Assembly: GCA_029204225.1 (NCBI GenBank)
Contig: CM055092.1
Location: 25,320,460-25,384,459, forward strand
Origin: Diphasiastrum complanatum
Lineage: Eukaryota; Streptophyta; Lycopodiopsida; Lycopodiales; Lycopodiaceae
Direction: 5' to 3'
DNA length: 64,000 nt
The notes under the pieces: model-generated
Told to the model about the DNA's origin: nothing
What the model saw: the letters and a program-made list of their open reading frames with translations, nothing else
Database searches by the model: none
Position numbers and translations under genes: made by a program
In this document: in pieces, positions 54,346 to 64,000 of the stretch
Numbering within the stretch: the stretch's first letter is position 1
Layout of the letters: each line of letters starts with the position of its first letter

Positions 54346-54619
54346 GCAGCTGAGGCTCTAAGATTACATCTACTCCCTGTAATGGACCTACCTTGAATTC
54401 TATAGGTTCATAGTAATCGGAGATTTGAAGCTTAAGTTTTCCAATTACAGAGTAAATGTTTGCACCACCATCAACAAAGGCACCTTTAGCCTTAAGCATA
54501 GATTCAAAGAAGGAACCAACTCCTATCTCTTGTGCAAGCTTAAAAGAGATGAAATTATGAGAGGAGCCTACATCAAAGAGAATTAAACAAAGTTTGTTAT
54601 GGACTTGTCCCCATGTCAT
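54346..54619 (-). pseudogene. Ty3/gypsy protease, second copy (truncated)
   Basis: Same region as 51045-51407 with LFDVGSSHNFISFKLAQEIG. The C-terminal ILGM part is cut off by the R2 joint. Followed on its 5' side by the Gag C-terminal region to about 54890. Confidence 0.7.
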
Positions 54620-54990
54620 GAGGAGATCGTGGTTTTGAGTGTCTTAAATGCTTTGTATGACAACCTGCTTCTCTTTGTTTGCACTTGAAGCTTTGGTATC
54701 TTTGAGTGGACATTTAAATAAAAGGTGTCCCTTTCACCCACACTTGAAGCATCTTCCTTCCTTGCGATAGGCCTGCACTTGTTCTTTAGAAAGGCATTGA
54801 GTCTTCTCTTTTGGAGTTTGAGTGGTGGGATGTTCTTTCCTTTTGTTTTCCGCTTCCATTTCGATGATTATCCTACAGTTCAATTCTAGTAGCATAATAT
54901 ATGAATGAATGGGAGATGAATAATGAGGGAGAGGGGCAAGTTAGTCCTTTTATAGGGAATGTGTAGTCTTTAAGAAGTAGTGGCTCAGGT
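54620..54990 (-). pseudogene. Gypsy Gag C-terminal region and LTR start, second copy
   Basis: Matches 51410-51790 and 63400-63750; the LTR-like sequence breaks off at about 54985. Confidence 0.6.
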
Positions 54991-55570
54991 ATGATATGTC
55001 ATTGTATGGATGATGTTCTTCAGCTGGTGCGTCATGTGTGATGACTTAGGGATGGGTTGTGTTTACTTGGAGGTAGGTGGCATGGAGTGTACCTGTGGTG
55101 GTACATATCCTGAGGGCATAGAGAGCATTACGGGGTGCTGTGGATCCAGCATGCCCATGGGTTTGAGCCGACAGGGATGGAGATGGTTGCTCGGGGAGTG
55201 ACAACTAATACTTTGGTGAGTGATCATGTGAGCTGCATGATTATATGCATGGTAGTCTCCAGGTTGGCATCACATGTTGTTTCTATCGATCATCTTCTGG
55301 TAAGTAGGATGCAGTTTTTGGTTAGATCCAGTTGGAGTCTAGTTGCACTACAAGTGGATAGATTCTTGGAGAGCTATCAGCGGGTAATGGATACTTGGTG
55401 ATCAGATGGTATGGAAAATTGTATAGACCAAATTGACCAAGAAATAAAAGCTAACCAGTCTTCCATTCTTTTTGTATGAAACATATTTTGAATAGTAGAG
55501 CTTATTACTGTAACTGATGAATTATGAGTGTGGGTATCATTACCTGAAGACAAGAAATAAATCTGTAATA
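54991..55570. other. No gene recognised
   Basis: About 430 bp of GT-rich sequence with short open frames (55010-55201, 55135-55401) and no motif, then about 150 bp of AT-rich sequence. No clear match elsewhere in the window. Confidence 0.4.
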
Positions 55571-56094
55571 GTTTGATATGCAGGTTCTAGAAATAGAATC
55601 TAATGATGAACCATTTGATGGTATGGCTTCTAACCTTTTCCTAAGGGTATGTGCAAGTACTGAGAAGAGTACATGAAGAAAGAATCCAAAGAAGCTTCTT
55701 AAGGCTTAAAGACGGTACCTGAAGAAGGCTCAATCGAGTCTATAAAGAAGGCTCACTCGAATCGATAAAGACTGATAGAAGAAACCAAAGGACTGATCTC
55801 CCTTTGTGTCACACTCCACTATGATTGGGGATGGGCAACCCCTAGAAAAAAGAGCCTAGGAATTGATGAAAATTATGCAAGGTAAGACATACATATTCAA
55901 AGCATTTCCCATGACATGAAAAACACTTGGGTGGATCCGAATGTTGTACACAAAGAAATATTCAACTTAAAAGTGACTAACATTGAATGTTAGGCTACCT
56001 ACCTTCTATCCTTATCAATATGTAACCTACTTTTCCACATGGCTTGAAAGCAATAGGACACCTAGGAAAATGCGCCCTCCTACTCCTCCCCTTT
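55571..56094 (+). mobile_element. Inverted copy of the gypsy LTR-like sequence
   Basis: Begins TGATATGCAGGTTCTAGAA, the inverse of the CCTGCATATCA end of 52436, and continues to CTCCTCCCCTTTT, where a monomer starts abruptly. Confidence 0.65.
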
Positions 56095-57020
56095 TTCTTT
56101 GGCAATTATGGGAAAAAAACTACAAAACATATAGAGTACTATGAAACAAGATCTCAAAACTTTCTTGAAGGGTCAATAAGTAACTAGAGCTTCGATGAGG
56201 CTTGAACCTTCACCAAAGAACAACCCCCGCATAACTACTTTAAATAATCATGCTTCACATGGTTTTAACCCACTCTCGAGTCAATTTTGATGTTTTGTGT
56301 CTATCAACTAGGTCGACGATGGTTCATAATGACATTGCACAACAAACTAACTTGTGATGCAAACCAACCCTCGCAAAGCTCAAGTTGAGCAAATTGTACT
56401 ATTTTGAATCAATGGTAAACTTTTCAAAGATTGGGTTGACTATTTAATTTAAAAAATAGCAATTCTAGTAATTTTTAGTCTCTTCATGTTTAATTTTAAA
56501 CTCTTTCACAGAATGTAACTATTTTGGACTTTTTATTTTATGCTTTTTTTTTTATACATACATACATATGTATGTATAGTTATTGTGTTTTTCAGAGAAA
56601 ATAGATAATTAACTATTGGAAAACAACAAAGTAATGAATGAAATAGATAGAAAAAAACATGGTGTTGATTTAGAAATAAATTTAGGCTGCCAATGCTCGT
56701 GTAACTGACTGTGATTAAATAGAGAATTAAAGCATTCTCTATCTAAACATTTCAAAAATAACACTCCTAAAAACAAGATGTCTGACATGATAAGAACTTA
56801 TGCTGTAAACTTCAATTTCCCTGTAGACAACTTCATCTTATCATAAATACCAAATCTCCAACTTTATGATCTTTTCTATTCAATATTCGATCATGCCAAG
56901 CCTTACGGCATACATTTTTCATGACTAACGCATCAACACAAAAACTACCACCAATCAACTTTCGCTAGATTTTTTAATATTTCAATAGTCTACTAATATG
57001 GATTTGAATAAATCTCTATC
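56095..57020 (-). repeat. Monomer copy in array orientation
   Basis: 300-bp conserved segment and A segment without the solo LTR insert. It ends at the same point as the 35520 copy, joined to the AAGAACCACTTCGGAGG segment. Confidence 0.75.
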
Positions 57021-57300
57021 TTTGATGCCTTAGTAAGGATGATCAAGAACTTCGAGAACCACTTCGGAGGATAATTGCACCACCAAGAACAAAAAGTAGA
57101 GAGACACTACCAAAAAGATAGAAAGAAAAACACAACACTACATAGGGTTGGAATTTTTAATTAGGATTGAGCTCTTTCCTTTCAAGATTCAATCCTTGGA
57201 AGTACAATTGAATGTGTGTGTGTGTGTGCACTTTTCTGTGTTTATATATATTTATATATTTATTAGTGCATGTGTGTGTGTGTGTATCAACTGATCAAAG
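57021..57300. repeat. Junction segment with short (TG)n tracts
   Basis: Sister of 35521-35820; TG tracts of about 18 and 16 bp (near 57212 and 57270) are shorter than there. Confidence 0.7.
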
Positions 57301-58791
57301 GTATCTAAAATGTCAATTCATAACTTTACTTGGCTCATTATGTGGATCTCTCTCCCTCTCTCTCACTCAAATAATTTGGAGTTTCTTAGACTAATTTGTT
57401 AGCATACATGCACAATAGGAGTCATGTCTGCTAAGTGCTAAATATTACTCCTTGAACCTAATGGAATCACCATGCTCAATACCATTTCTCACAATTACCT
57501 AGAGTTGAAGCAAAATAACACAAAAGTAACTAATTGAAGAGCTATGAGCATTTGATAACAAAGGTATGATTTTCCAAGCTTCTTAAGAAATCCAACATTT
57601 TCAAAGCAGGCATGTAGTACATTCAATTTAAACAAGTAATGTTTTGTATAGTCTATTGAATGTAAGTTCCTAGTGCTTTAGACCATATTGATGTTGGGAA
57701 CTAGCATGAAGTACAGCTTCCTTTTCCTGCAACATTTTCATTTGAAAGCAATCATATTCAATCCTTCTTGGATAATAATAAAGCGAGTGGACTAGACATA
57801 TATGGCCTAGAAACATGATTACAGTTTAAAGAGCATGGATTGAAGTGGCTAATATCTTAAGCATCAATACTTTTAGGCTAGAAGGGATTTTTAAAATTCT
57901 CACCATCTCCATCTCCTCCAAGGGAATATTTGCAAGGTCGTGTAGAAAGGTGAACTTGATTTTTTTGGTTGTTGGAATAGGTTTCTCAACATCATCTGCT
58001 GGTCCAAATAGGTCCCAAATATTCTTCTTGTACTATTGCTGCTTTGTTGGGTGTTGCTAAAAGAACATATGAGTTTTCAGCACATATTGAAGCAGATGGA
58101 AACAATTTGCTCGAATTGGAAACAAACAACTAGAAATTTAGCTCAAATAAACATACATGATTAGATCTGAGCAACTATTTATGACATCTTGCTTTCTATA
58201 AATCCTGAGATGAAACGCACAACACTGCACGTATCAACACTACCTTTAGTAAACACGATTCGCTTCGCATGACCTGAAGATTTACTCTGATTGGATCTTG
58301 GAAGCAAAAGCTGTCTACAGAAAATGAGAATCAAGAACATTTCTAGAAGCCACTGAACCCTTGCAAATTATCATTTTTACCCGAAACAAGGCAGAAGGAA
58401 ATTTTGATTATTTGTCACCAGTGCATAATAACATATATGTGCCTTGAAATTTCCAACCTTTTTCTACCATCACCACTAGTCTTCTTTTCAGGTGAATGTT
58501 CATGAAGAATTGCAGCTTCTACAAAACTCAAAGAAGACTTTTTCCAACTCATGTACCGAACTATATGAAAAAAGTCGTCTTCATCGTATTTCTCTCACTG
58601 CAGACCAGGGAACTACAAATTATCACTTTTTATTTCTCACATATGGGAGATGAAACACGCGCTAAAATCAAAAGACCCTTCTTCAAACATTTGGAGAGCA
58701 ATGCGCTTTATAATGTGACCTAGCTGTATAACCCACTATATATAGTAAACTTCTCTTTAAATGCAGACGACACTCTGAACTCTAACCGTAC

Positions 58792-58875
58792 CAGTGGCAT
58801 TTCAGACTCATAGTCTTCTAATGGGAAGTTAAGTTTCTCGGTGTGACCAAGTTTAATTGCTGCCCTATCATAATC
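58792..58875 (-). pseudogene. AP2-domain exon c, inverted copy
   Basis: 84 bp versus 85 at 28914-28998. One A is missing next to the acceptor (GATTATG instead of GAATTATG), which breaks the reading frame with exon b. Confidence 0.65.
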
Positions 58876-59000
58876 CTTGAGCCACAAAATAATTCTAACA
58901 CATTAGCAGACCAACGGAGTTATGAAAGATATTTAGGATGGTAATTTCATAAACCAGAAAGTCATTGAGAATCAGTTAACCGCCACCAGTTCACACACAC

Positions 59001-59031
59001 CTGGCTGCTGCTATCTCATTGTGATAGGCAC
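59001..59031 (-). pseudogene. AP2-domain exon b, inverted copy
   Basis: Encodes GAYHNEIAAAR between TTTGCAG and GTGTGTG, as at 28762-28792. Confidence 0.6.
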
Positions 59032-59380
59032 CTGCAAAGCAAAGTGGCACTCAGTAGCATCAAGAATAAGTCATTTTCGAGCATCCTCGAGGTCTTGTTT
59101 TTTAATGAGATTGTATCAATCCATCAATTCATTGTCACAAAAATCGTACCAATGGAGAGCTGTCATGGGTTAGCCATTGCTCCAAAACGTTTGTCGCCTT
59201 TTCTTCTCCTGTTATTGGAAAATGAAAAACCATATAAACTGGTTGCATTTCAAACATATGTAAGTAGCTTTGTGAAGAAAATAAAAAATGCTAGATCTTA
59301 CGAAAAATAAATCAAATTTGCACAGGCCATAGCTACAGATCACTTTCGTTCTAAGAGACTTCATCGATTTCTCACAATAA

Positions 59381-59503
59381 CTATTTTTCAAAGAATTCAT
59401 GTAATCCGGCGGAACATATTTTCTTTCCATACCAGATATTTGCTTCCCATCTTCCCGTTCGTTTTCTGTGATAAACACCTTTAAACTTACACCTCCCTGC
59501 CAT
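59381..59503 (-). pseudogene. AP2/ERF-domain exon a, inverted copy
   Basis: Starts ATG GCA GGG AGG; KFKGVYHRKRTGRWEANIW with a YRG-like and WEAxIW signature, closing with a stop after 40 codons exactly as at 28265-28387. Amino-acid changes relative to that copy are S/C, Y/F and I/V. Y-to-F and I-to-V are conservative; the V restores the commoner AP2 residue. Confidence 0.6.
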
Positions 59504-60044
59504 AGCTGCCCGTGAATTTCACTCCCACGTAGAGTTAACCGGCAAAATCAACATAGAGGATTGCGATTGCCTAAGCAGCACGATAGCTAACTGTGATATG
59601 AAGTATGAAAAATCGGAGCTAGTGTGGAAGCAAACATATGAGATAGAATGTCACCCGAGTTTAGACAAAATGGGTTTTCTAAAATTTTATTGGTCCACGT
59701 ATTTGATGGGCAGTTGAAAGGCAGTTCAAGTGAGGATGAAGGGAAAACACGTGCATTTTAGAGAGACTGAACACGAGCTTTCAGAAACTTTTGGAAAGTA
59801 CTAGAAACTTCTGGAAAGCGAACTTTACACAAAGTGCGCGCAAGCGATGGATCGAGGGACAAGAATGTGAGTTTGAGAGAGGGAGTTGAGAGATGGAGAG
59901 AGGAGAATGTGTCTTCTTGTGGATTGGGAAAAGTTGCTTTGATGAGATAGGAGGAAATTAAACACACGCTCTAATTCATTATAATGTATCATGTTTGCAG
60001 ATAAGCGTATGATTTTTTCTGATTCATATTTGCTTTCCCGGCTC

Positions 60045-60209
<165 letters not shown>

Positions 60210-60415
60210 GCACCAAAGATGCCTTTGATGCTTACAATTCAAATGCTAGGGAGCGGTTGCTACAGTCCTTACAAATCGCTAAATAATTTGCCCTTTACTC
60301 TGGAGCTGGATTGAATGATCATCAAGAACATATGTTGCCACGCTATTGATTGATGAGGGTTTTAGAGGCGGGAGGTGGCAGTAGTAATCTGAAGCAATAA
60401 CCCAGTCACAAACGC

Positions 60416-60449
<34 letters not shown>

Positions 60450-60481
60450 TAATGCGATTGAGAGACTAAGGGGACGCGAGT

Positions 60482-60528
<47 letters not shown>

Positions 60529-61109
60529 GGTTGCAGAACGTGAGAGGAGAGAAGATTTGAGAGAGCGAGGAGATATTGAAGATTTAGGGTATTTAAGGTT
60601 AGGGATTTTTTTGAGGCCAGGTATCTAAAATGTGAATTGATAAAATTGACTTCAATCATTATGTGATCTCTCGCTCTCTCTCTCTCTCAAATAATTTGGG
60701 ATTCCTTAAACTGATTATCACTTAGCTTACATACACAATAGGGGTCATGTAGTGCTAAATATTACTCCTTAAACCTAATGGAATCACCATGCTCAATAAT
60801 TCACACCATTTCTCACGATTACCTAGAATCAAGCAAAGAAACACAAACATAACTATTTGAAGAGCTATGAGCACTTGATAACAAGGTACGATTCAGACCC
60901 TATTGATGTTGAGAGCTAACATAAAGTACAGCTTGCTTTTCCTGCAACATTTTCATATGAAATCAAGCTTCTTGGATCCTTCTTGGATAATAAGAAAGCA
61001 AATTGACTAGACATATATGGCCTAGAAACATGATTAGAGTTTAAAGAGGATGGATTGAAGTGGCTAATATCTTAAAAAACAACACTCTTAGGCTAGAAGG
61101 GATTTTCAA

Positions 61110-61280
61110 AATTCTCACCATCTCCAGCTCTTCCAAGAGAATATGTACAAGTGCGAGTAGAAAGGAAAACTTGATTTTTCTAGTGGTTGGAATAACATTC
61201 TCAACATCTTCTACTGATCCAAATAGGTCCCTATACATGTGTTTGCGTTATTCTTGTACTACTACTGCTTCGTTGAATGT
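61110..61280 (-). pseudogene. Unidentified exon R, copy with open frame
   Basis: Encodes YRDLFGSVEDVENVIPTT, KIKFSF, LLEELEM then GTGAG. The same exon in six places; none recognised as a known protein. Confidence 0.4.
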
Positions 61281-61639
61281 AGCTGAGAAAACATATGAAT
61301 TTTCAACACATTGTTAAGGAGATGGAGAAAATTTGTCATATTGGAAACAAACAACGATTGGATTTTAGCAACCATTAATGACATCTTGCTTTCTATAAAT
61401 CTTGAGATAAAAAGCATAGTGTTGTACGTATCATCACTACCTTTAGTGATAACGATTTGCTTCGCATCACCTGAAGATTTGCTCTGATTGGAGCTCGTAA
61501 GCAAAAGCTGTCTGCAGAAAATGAGAATCAAAAACATTTTTAGCAGCCACAGAACCATAGAAATTATCTATTCATAACAAGACCAAAGGAAATTTTGTAT
61601 ATTTATCACCACTGGATAATAACTTATACAAACCACCAG

Positions 61640-62630
61640 GTTTGACTCACAAAGTATCATGCAACCACAATGCTCATACAGAGAGTCTACCACCATACTC
61701 TCGACCAACTGACTCGTCCCCAATCCAACTTGACCACAAGTGGACCACATGAGCGACATGGCTCAAACTGAGAAAATCCCACTACCACCATGAAACTTAC
61801 GTCCTCCATCTAGCTTGGCTGGCATCCTATCAGACACTTACAAGTACGAACCTGTAAAGTTGACATAAATGAGCAGCTGAGGCTCAACCTGAGGAAATCT
61901 TACTGCCACCATAAGATTGCACCCTCACTAGATAGATAGCTAGTAGACAATGACAAGTCAATCAGCATAAATGACTACTTTGTTTTACTATAGCAAATGC
62001 ACAACCACATAAAACTCCGAATCAGATCTAAACTCCCGTGACAAGGCAACATGCAAGCCCACACACACTCATGCAAACCAACATGAATGATAAAGCATAA
62101 AATACATGACCAAGGCCTGCCCATAAGTGGTATCCTATCATACCGACACCTGTGCCACTTGTAGATCCGCTGCTACACCACTGGTTACTAAATCAGGTCC
62201 TCAACCATGGCCTGCACCTTTACCAAGATGCTCTCACGTCCAAGCATATCCAACTGTCCAATAAGTCCCGAAAGCTAATCCCCATCCATTCCCCATGCAC
62301 GAAGCACAACTCTACCAAGGACTCAACGAATGAATGTACACAATCCTCACCATAGGCTATACCTGAGTAGCTCGCCCATCTCCCAGATATATTGATGATG
62401 ATTTGCCTCTCCTACATCTCATGCAGGCTCAGCTTCCCATACTTGACGTTTCCAACTCTGATTTGACCAGTATATAGGCCTCCCACCAAGGAGCCTATCT
62501 CCCCACAACATCCATCATAGCATCCAAGCCAAAGCAAATGCACTAGATCCACTATGGTGATGAACAACTCACCCATGATCCATAGCATATCAAGTAGGAT
62601 AGCTCCATAACCCTGTACCTTCTTGTACCA
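61640..62630. repeat. Repeat R2, inverted copy with the empty site of element 2
   Basis: Matches the reverse complement of the sequence flanking element 2 on both sides. ACATGACCAAGGCCTGCC at about 62104-62121 is the uninterrupted target, with the CCTTG/CAAGG once. The stretch from about 62290 on has no further match that I can trace. Confidence 0.65.
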
Positions 62631-62830
62631 TGTGAACTTGAAGTGAAGGTGTACTATTTCTAAAGTCCTGGCATTAGTAGTTGTGACTTAAAAAAAAGAA
62701 CAAGTCATCAAAACACTGTTAAATAGAACTTGAAAAACAACTCAAAAACTTAGGGAAGAGATTTAACATTCAATCACAAAGTCATTCATTCAAGAGACTT
62801 GCTGAGGGGTCAAGATGGGGACCCCTCCCC

Positions 62831-62872
<42 letters not shown>

Positions 62873-62880
62873 AAAAGGAT
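62631..62880 (-). mobile_element. LTR fragment of the old copia, second copy
   Basis: Starts TGTGAACTTGAAGTG after a degraded primer-site remnant (TTGTACCA). Carries about 40 extra bp near 62671 relative to 49138 and the 38-base C tract. Joined at about 62880 to gypsy sequence. Confidence 0.55.
62832..62869. repeat. Poly-C tract of 38 bases
   Basis: Uninterrupted C run after CCCCTCCCCA; the sister LTR has about nine C at the same place. A G-run of this size on the other strand can form quadruplex structures. Exact length is likely uncertain in sequencing. Confidence 0.9.
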
Positions 62881-63034
62881 TTAGTAAAAAGTCTTTTCTA
62901 TTACTGTCCAAAGAATGTGTATTTCCATCAACATCATCATCCATACTTTGAGCAAACAACAAATAAGAAAATATTGCTTTCTTTACTACCTTTGATATGT
63001 GAATATGGCTTTCCAGAGGGATTATTTCGCCACT
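62881..63034 (-). pseudogene. Gypsy protease-RT linker remnant
   Basis: Matches about 50930-51060 (TTTAGTAAAAAGTC...AATATTGCTTTC). RT is missing. Confidence 0.6.
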
Positions 63035-63397
63035 CTAACCTGCATACACACTAACATCTTTACCCTTGTGCTTCCATGAAATCAAATGCTTATTATAGTC
63101 CACCAGAGGGTTGTGCATTTTGTGCAAACGCATGCCTAAGATTACATCTACCCCCTGTAAAGGACCTACCATGAATTCTATAGGTTCATAGTAATCGGAG
63201 ATTTGAAGCTTAAGTTTTCCAATTACAGAGTAAATGTTTGCACCACCATCAACAAAGGCACCTTTAGCCTTAAGCATAGATTCAAAGAAGGAACCAACTC
63301 CTATCTCTTGTGCAAGCTTAAAAGAGATGAAATTATGAGAGGAGCCTGCATCAAAGAGAATTAAACAGAGTTTGTTATGGACTTGTCCCCATGTCAT
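63035..63397 (-). pseudogene. Ty3/gypsy protease, third copy
   Basis: 120 codons, LFDAGSSHNFISFKLAQEIG and VILGMRLHKMHNPLVDYN. The active-site triplet is D-A-G. Preceded by MTWGQVHNKLCLI, the usual run-in to the retropepsin. Confidence 0.78.
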
Positions 63398-63665
63398 GTG
63401 GAGATCGTGGTTTTGAGTGTCTTAAATGCTTTGTACGACAACCTGCTTCCCTTTGCCTGCACTTGAAGCTTTGGTATCTTTGAGTGGACATTTAAAGAAA
63501 AGGTGTCCCTTTTCCCACACTTGAAGCATCTTCCTTCCTTGCGATAGGCCTGCACTTGTTCTTTGGAAAGGCATTGAGTCTTCTCTTTTGGAGTTTGACT
63601 GGTGGGATGTTCTTTCCTTTTGTTTTCGCTTCCATTTCGATGATTATCCTACAGTTCATTTCTAG
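63398..63665 (-). pseudogene. Gypsy Gag C-terminal region, third copy
   Basis: Minus frame reads KKRRLNAFP-like, ARKEGRCFKCGK and FKCPLKDTK, a zinc-knuckle start with its second half damaged. It shows what the copies at 51.5 and 54.7 kb once encoded. Confidence 0.6.
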
Positions 63666-64000
63666 TAGCATAATATATGAATGAATGGGAGATGAATAAT
63701 GAGGGAGAGGGGCAAGTTAGTCCTTTTATAGGGAATGTGTAGTCTTTAGGAAGTGGCTGAGGTGTCCAAAATAAGTGTGAGAGGTGTAAGGGAGACTCTA
63801 GGATAAGTAAAGTGAGAGGGTGAGGTATATAGGTATGAGAGAGTGTTTATCACTTAGTTAGAGAAAAAGGGGAGGAGTAGGAGGGCGCATTTTCCTAGGT
63901 GTCCTATTGCTTTCAAGCCATGTCGAAAAGTAGGTTACATATTGATAAGGATAGAAGGTAGGTAGCCTAACATTCAATGTTAGTCACTTTTAAGTTGAAT
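63666..64000 (-). mobile_element. Gypsy LTR-like sequence running off the window
   Basis: Matches 51720-52050 from GAATGGGAGATGAATAATG to TTAGTCACTTTTAAG. Confidence 0.65.

Overview
The window is plant nuclear heterochromatin. The evidence is Ty1/copia and Ty3/gypsy retrotransposons of plant type, LTRs bounded by TG...CA with 5-bp target duplications, initiator-Met-tRNA primer sites, AP2-type exon fragments with plant GT-AG introns, long GA microsatellites and AT-rich spacers. I see no intact host gene, tRNA, rRNA or CRISPR array. Nearly everything is a transposon, a transposon relic, or a repeat that has swallowed pieces of transposons and of one AP2-domain gene. The species cannot be told from the sequence.

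Layout. 1-2.3 kb: broken copies of a ~1.5-kb monomer and a copia protease relic. 2.3-15.3 and 20.9-24.5 kb: a tandem array with a 3622/3623-bp period plus one 2128-bp recombinant period. Every period carries a 600/601-bp solo LTR, an 85-bp AP2 exon relic, the tail of an unknown retroelement domain and a gypsy integrase relic. 15.3-20.9 kb: element 1, a complete and young copia-like element (647-bp LTRs, TSD TGAGC) with one 1030-residue ORF. This ORF is a copia Gag fused to about 765 residues of unknown protein, with no protease, integrase or RT. 25.0-26.2 kb: a GC-richer LTR-element fragment. 26.2-29.9 kb: a block of gene fragments with AP2 exons. 30-35.5 kb: monomers in both orientations around an old copia (gag, zinc knuckle, protease) and a cluster of GCGTGGAT/ATCCACGC palindromes. 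35.5-38.5 kb: gene-block fragments joined to a copia integrase piece and a second copy of the unknown domain. 39.8-46.2 kb: element 2, a full-length copia on the minus strand (655-bp LTRs identical by eye, TSD CCTTG) with gag-protease-integrase-RT-RNase H broken by two frameshifts and one stop. 46.2-49.1 kb: inverted repeats and a second old copia copy. 49.1-56.1 kb: gypsy deletion derivatives with direct and inverted LTR-like copies, GA microsatellite and unassigned sequence. 56.1-61.6 kb: a monomer followed by the inverted duplicate of the 26.2-29.9 kb gene block. 61.6-64 kb: the element-2 target family (including its empty site), a 38-base C run, and another gypsy fragment.

How the parts relate. 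Elements 1 and 2 look like a dependent/donor pair. Their primer site, leader, Gag and the 3' ~247 bp of their LTRs are nearly identical, while their 5' LTR halves (promoter side) have diverged and everything after the Gag zinc knuckle differs. Element 1 therefore has no Pol of its own and probably relies on Pol from a relative of element 2. It carries an uncharacterised ORF whose central domain recurs, diverged, at 37.4-37.8 kb behind a different copia integrase. This Gag-fusion element family is the best candidate for something undescribed. The tandem array is a second story: a higher-order repeat built from TE and gene pieces, with readable unequal crossover and conversion tracts.
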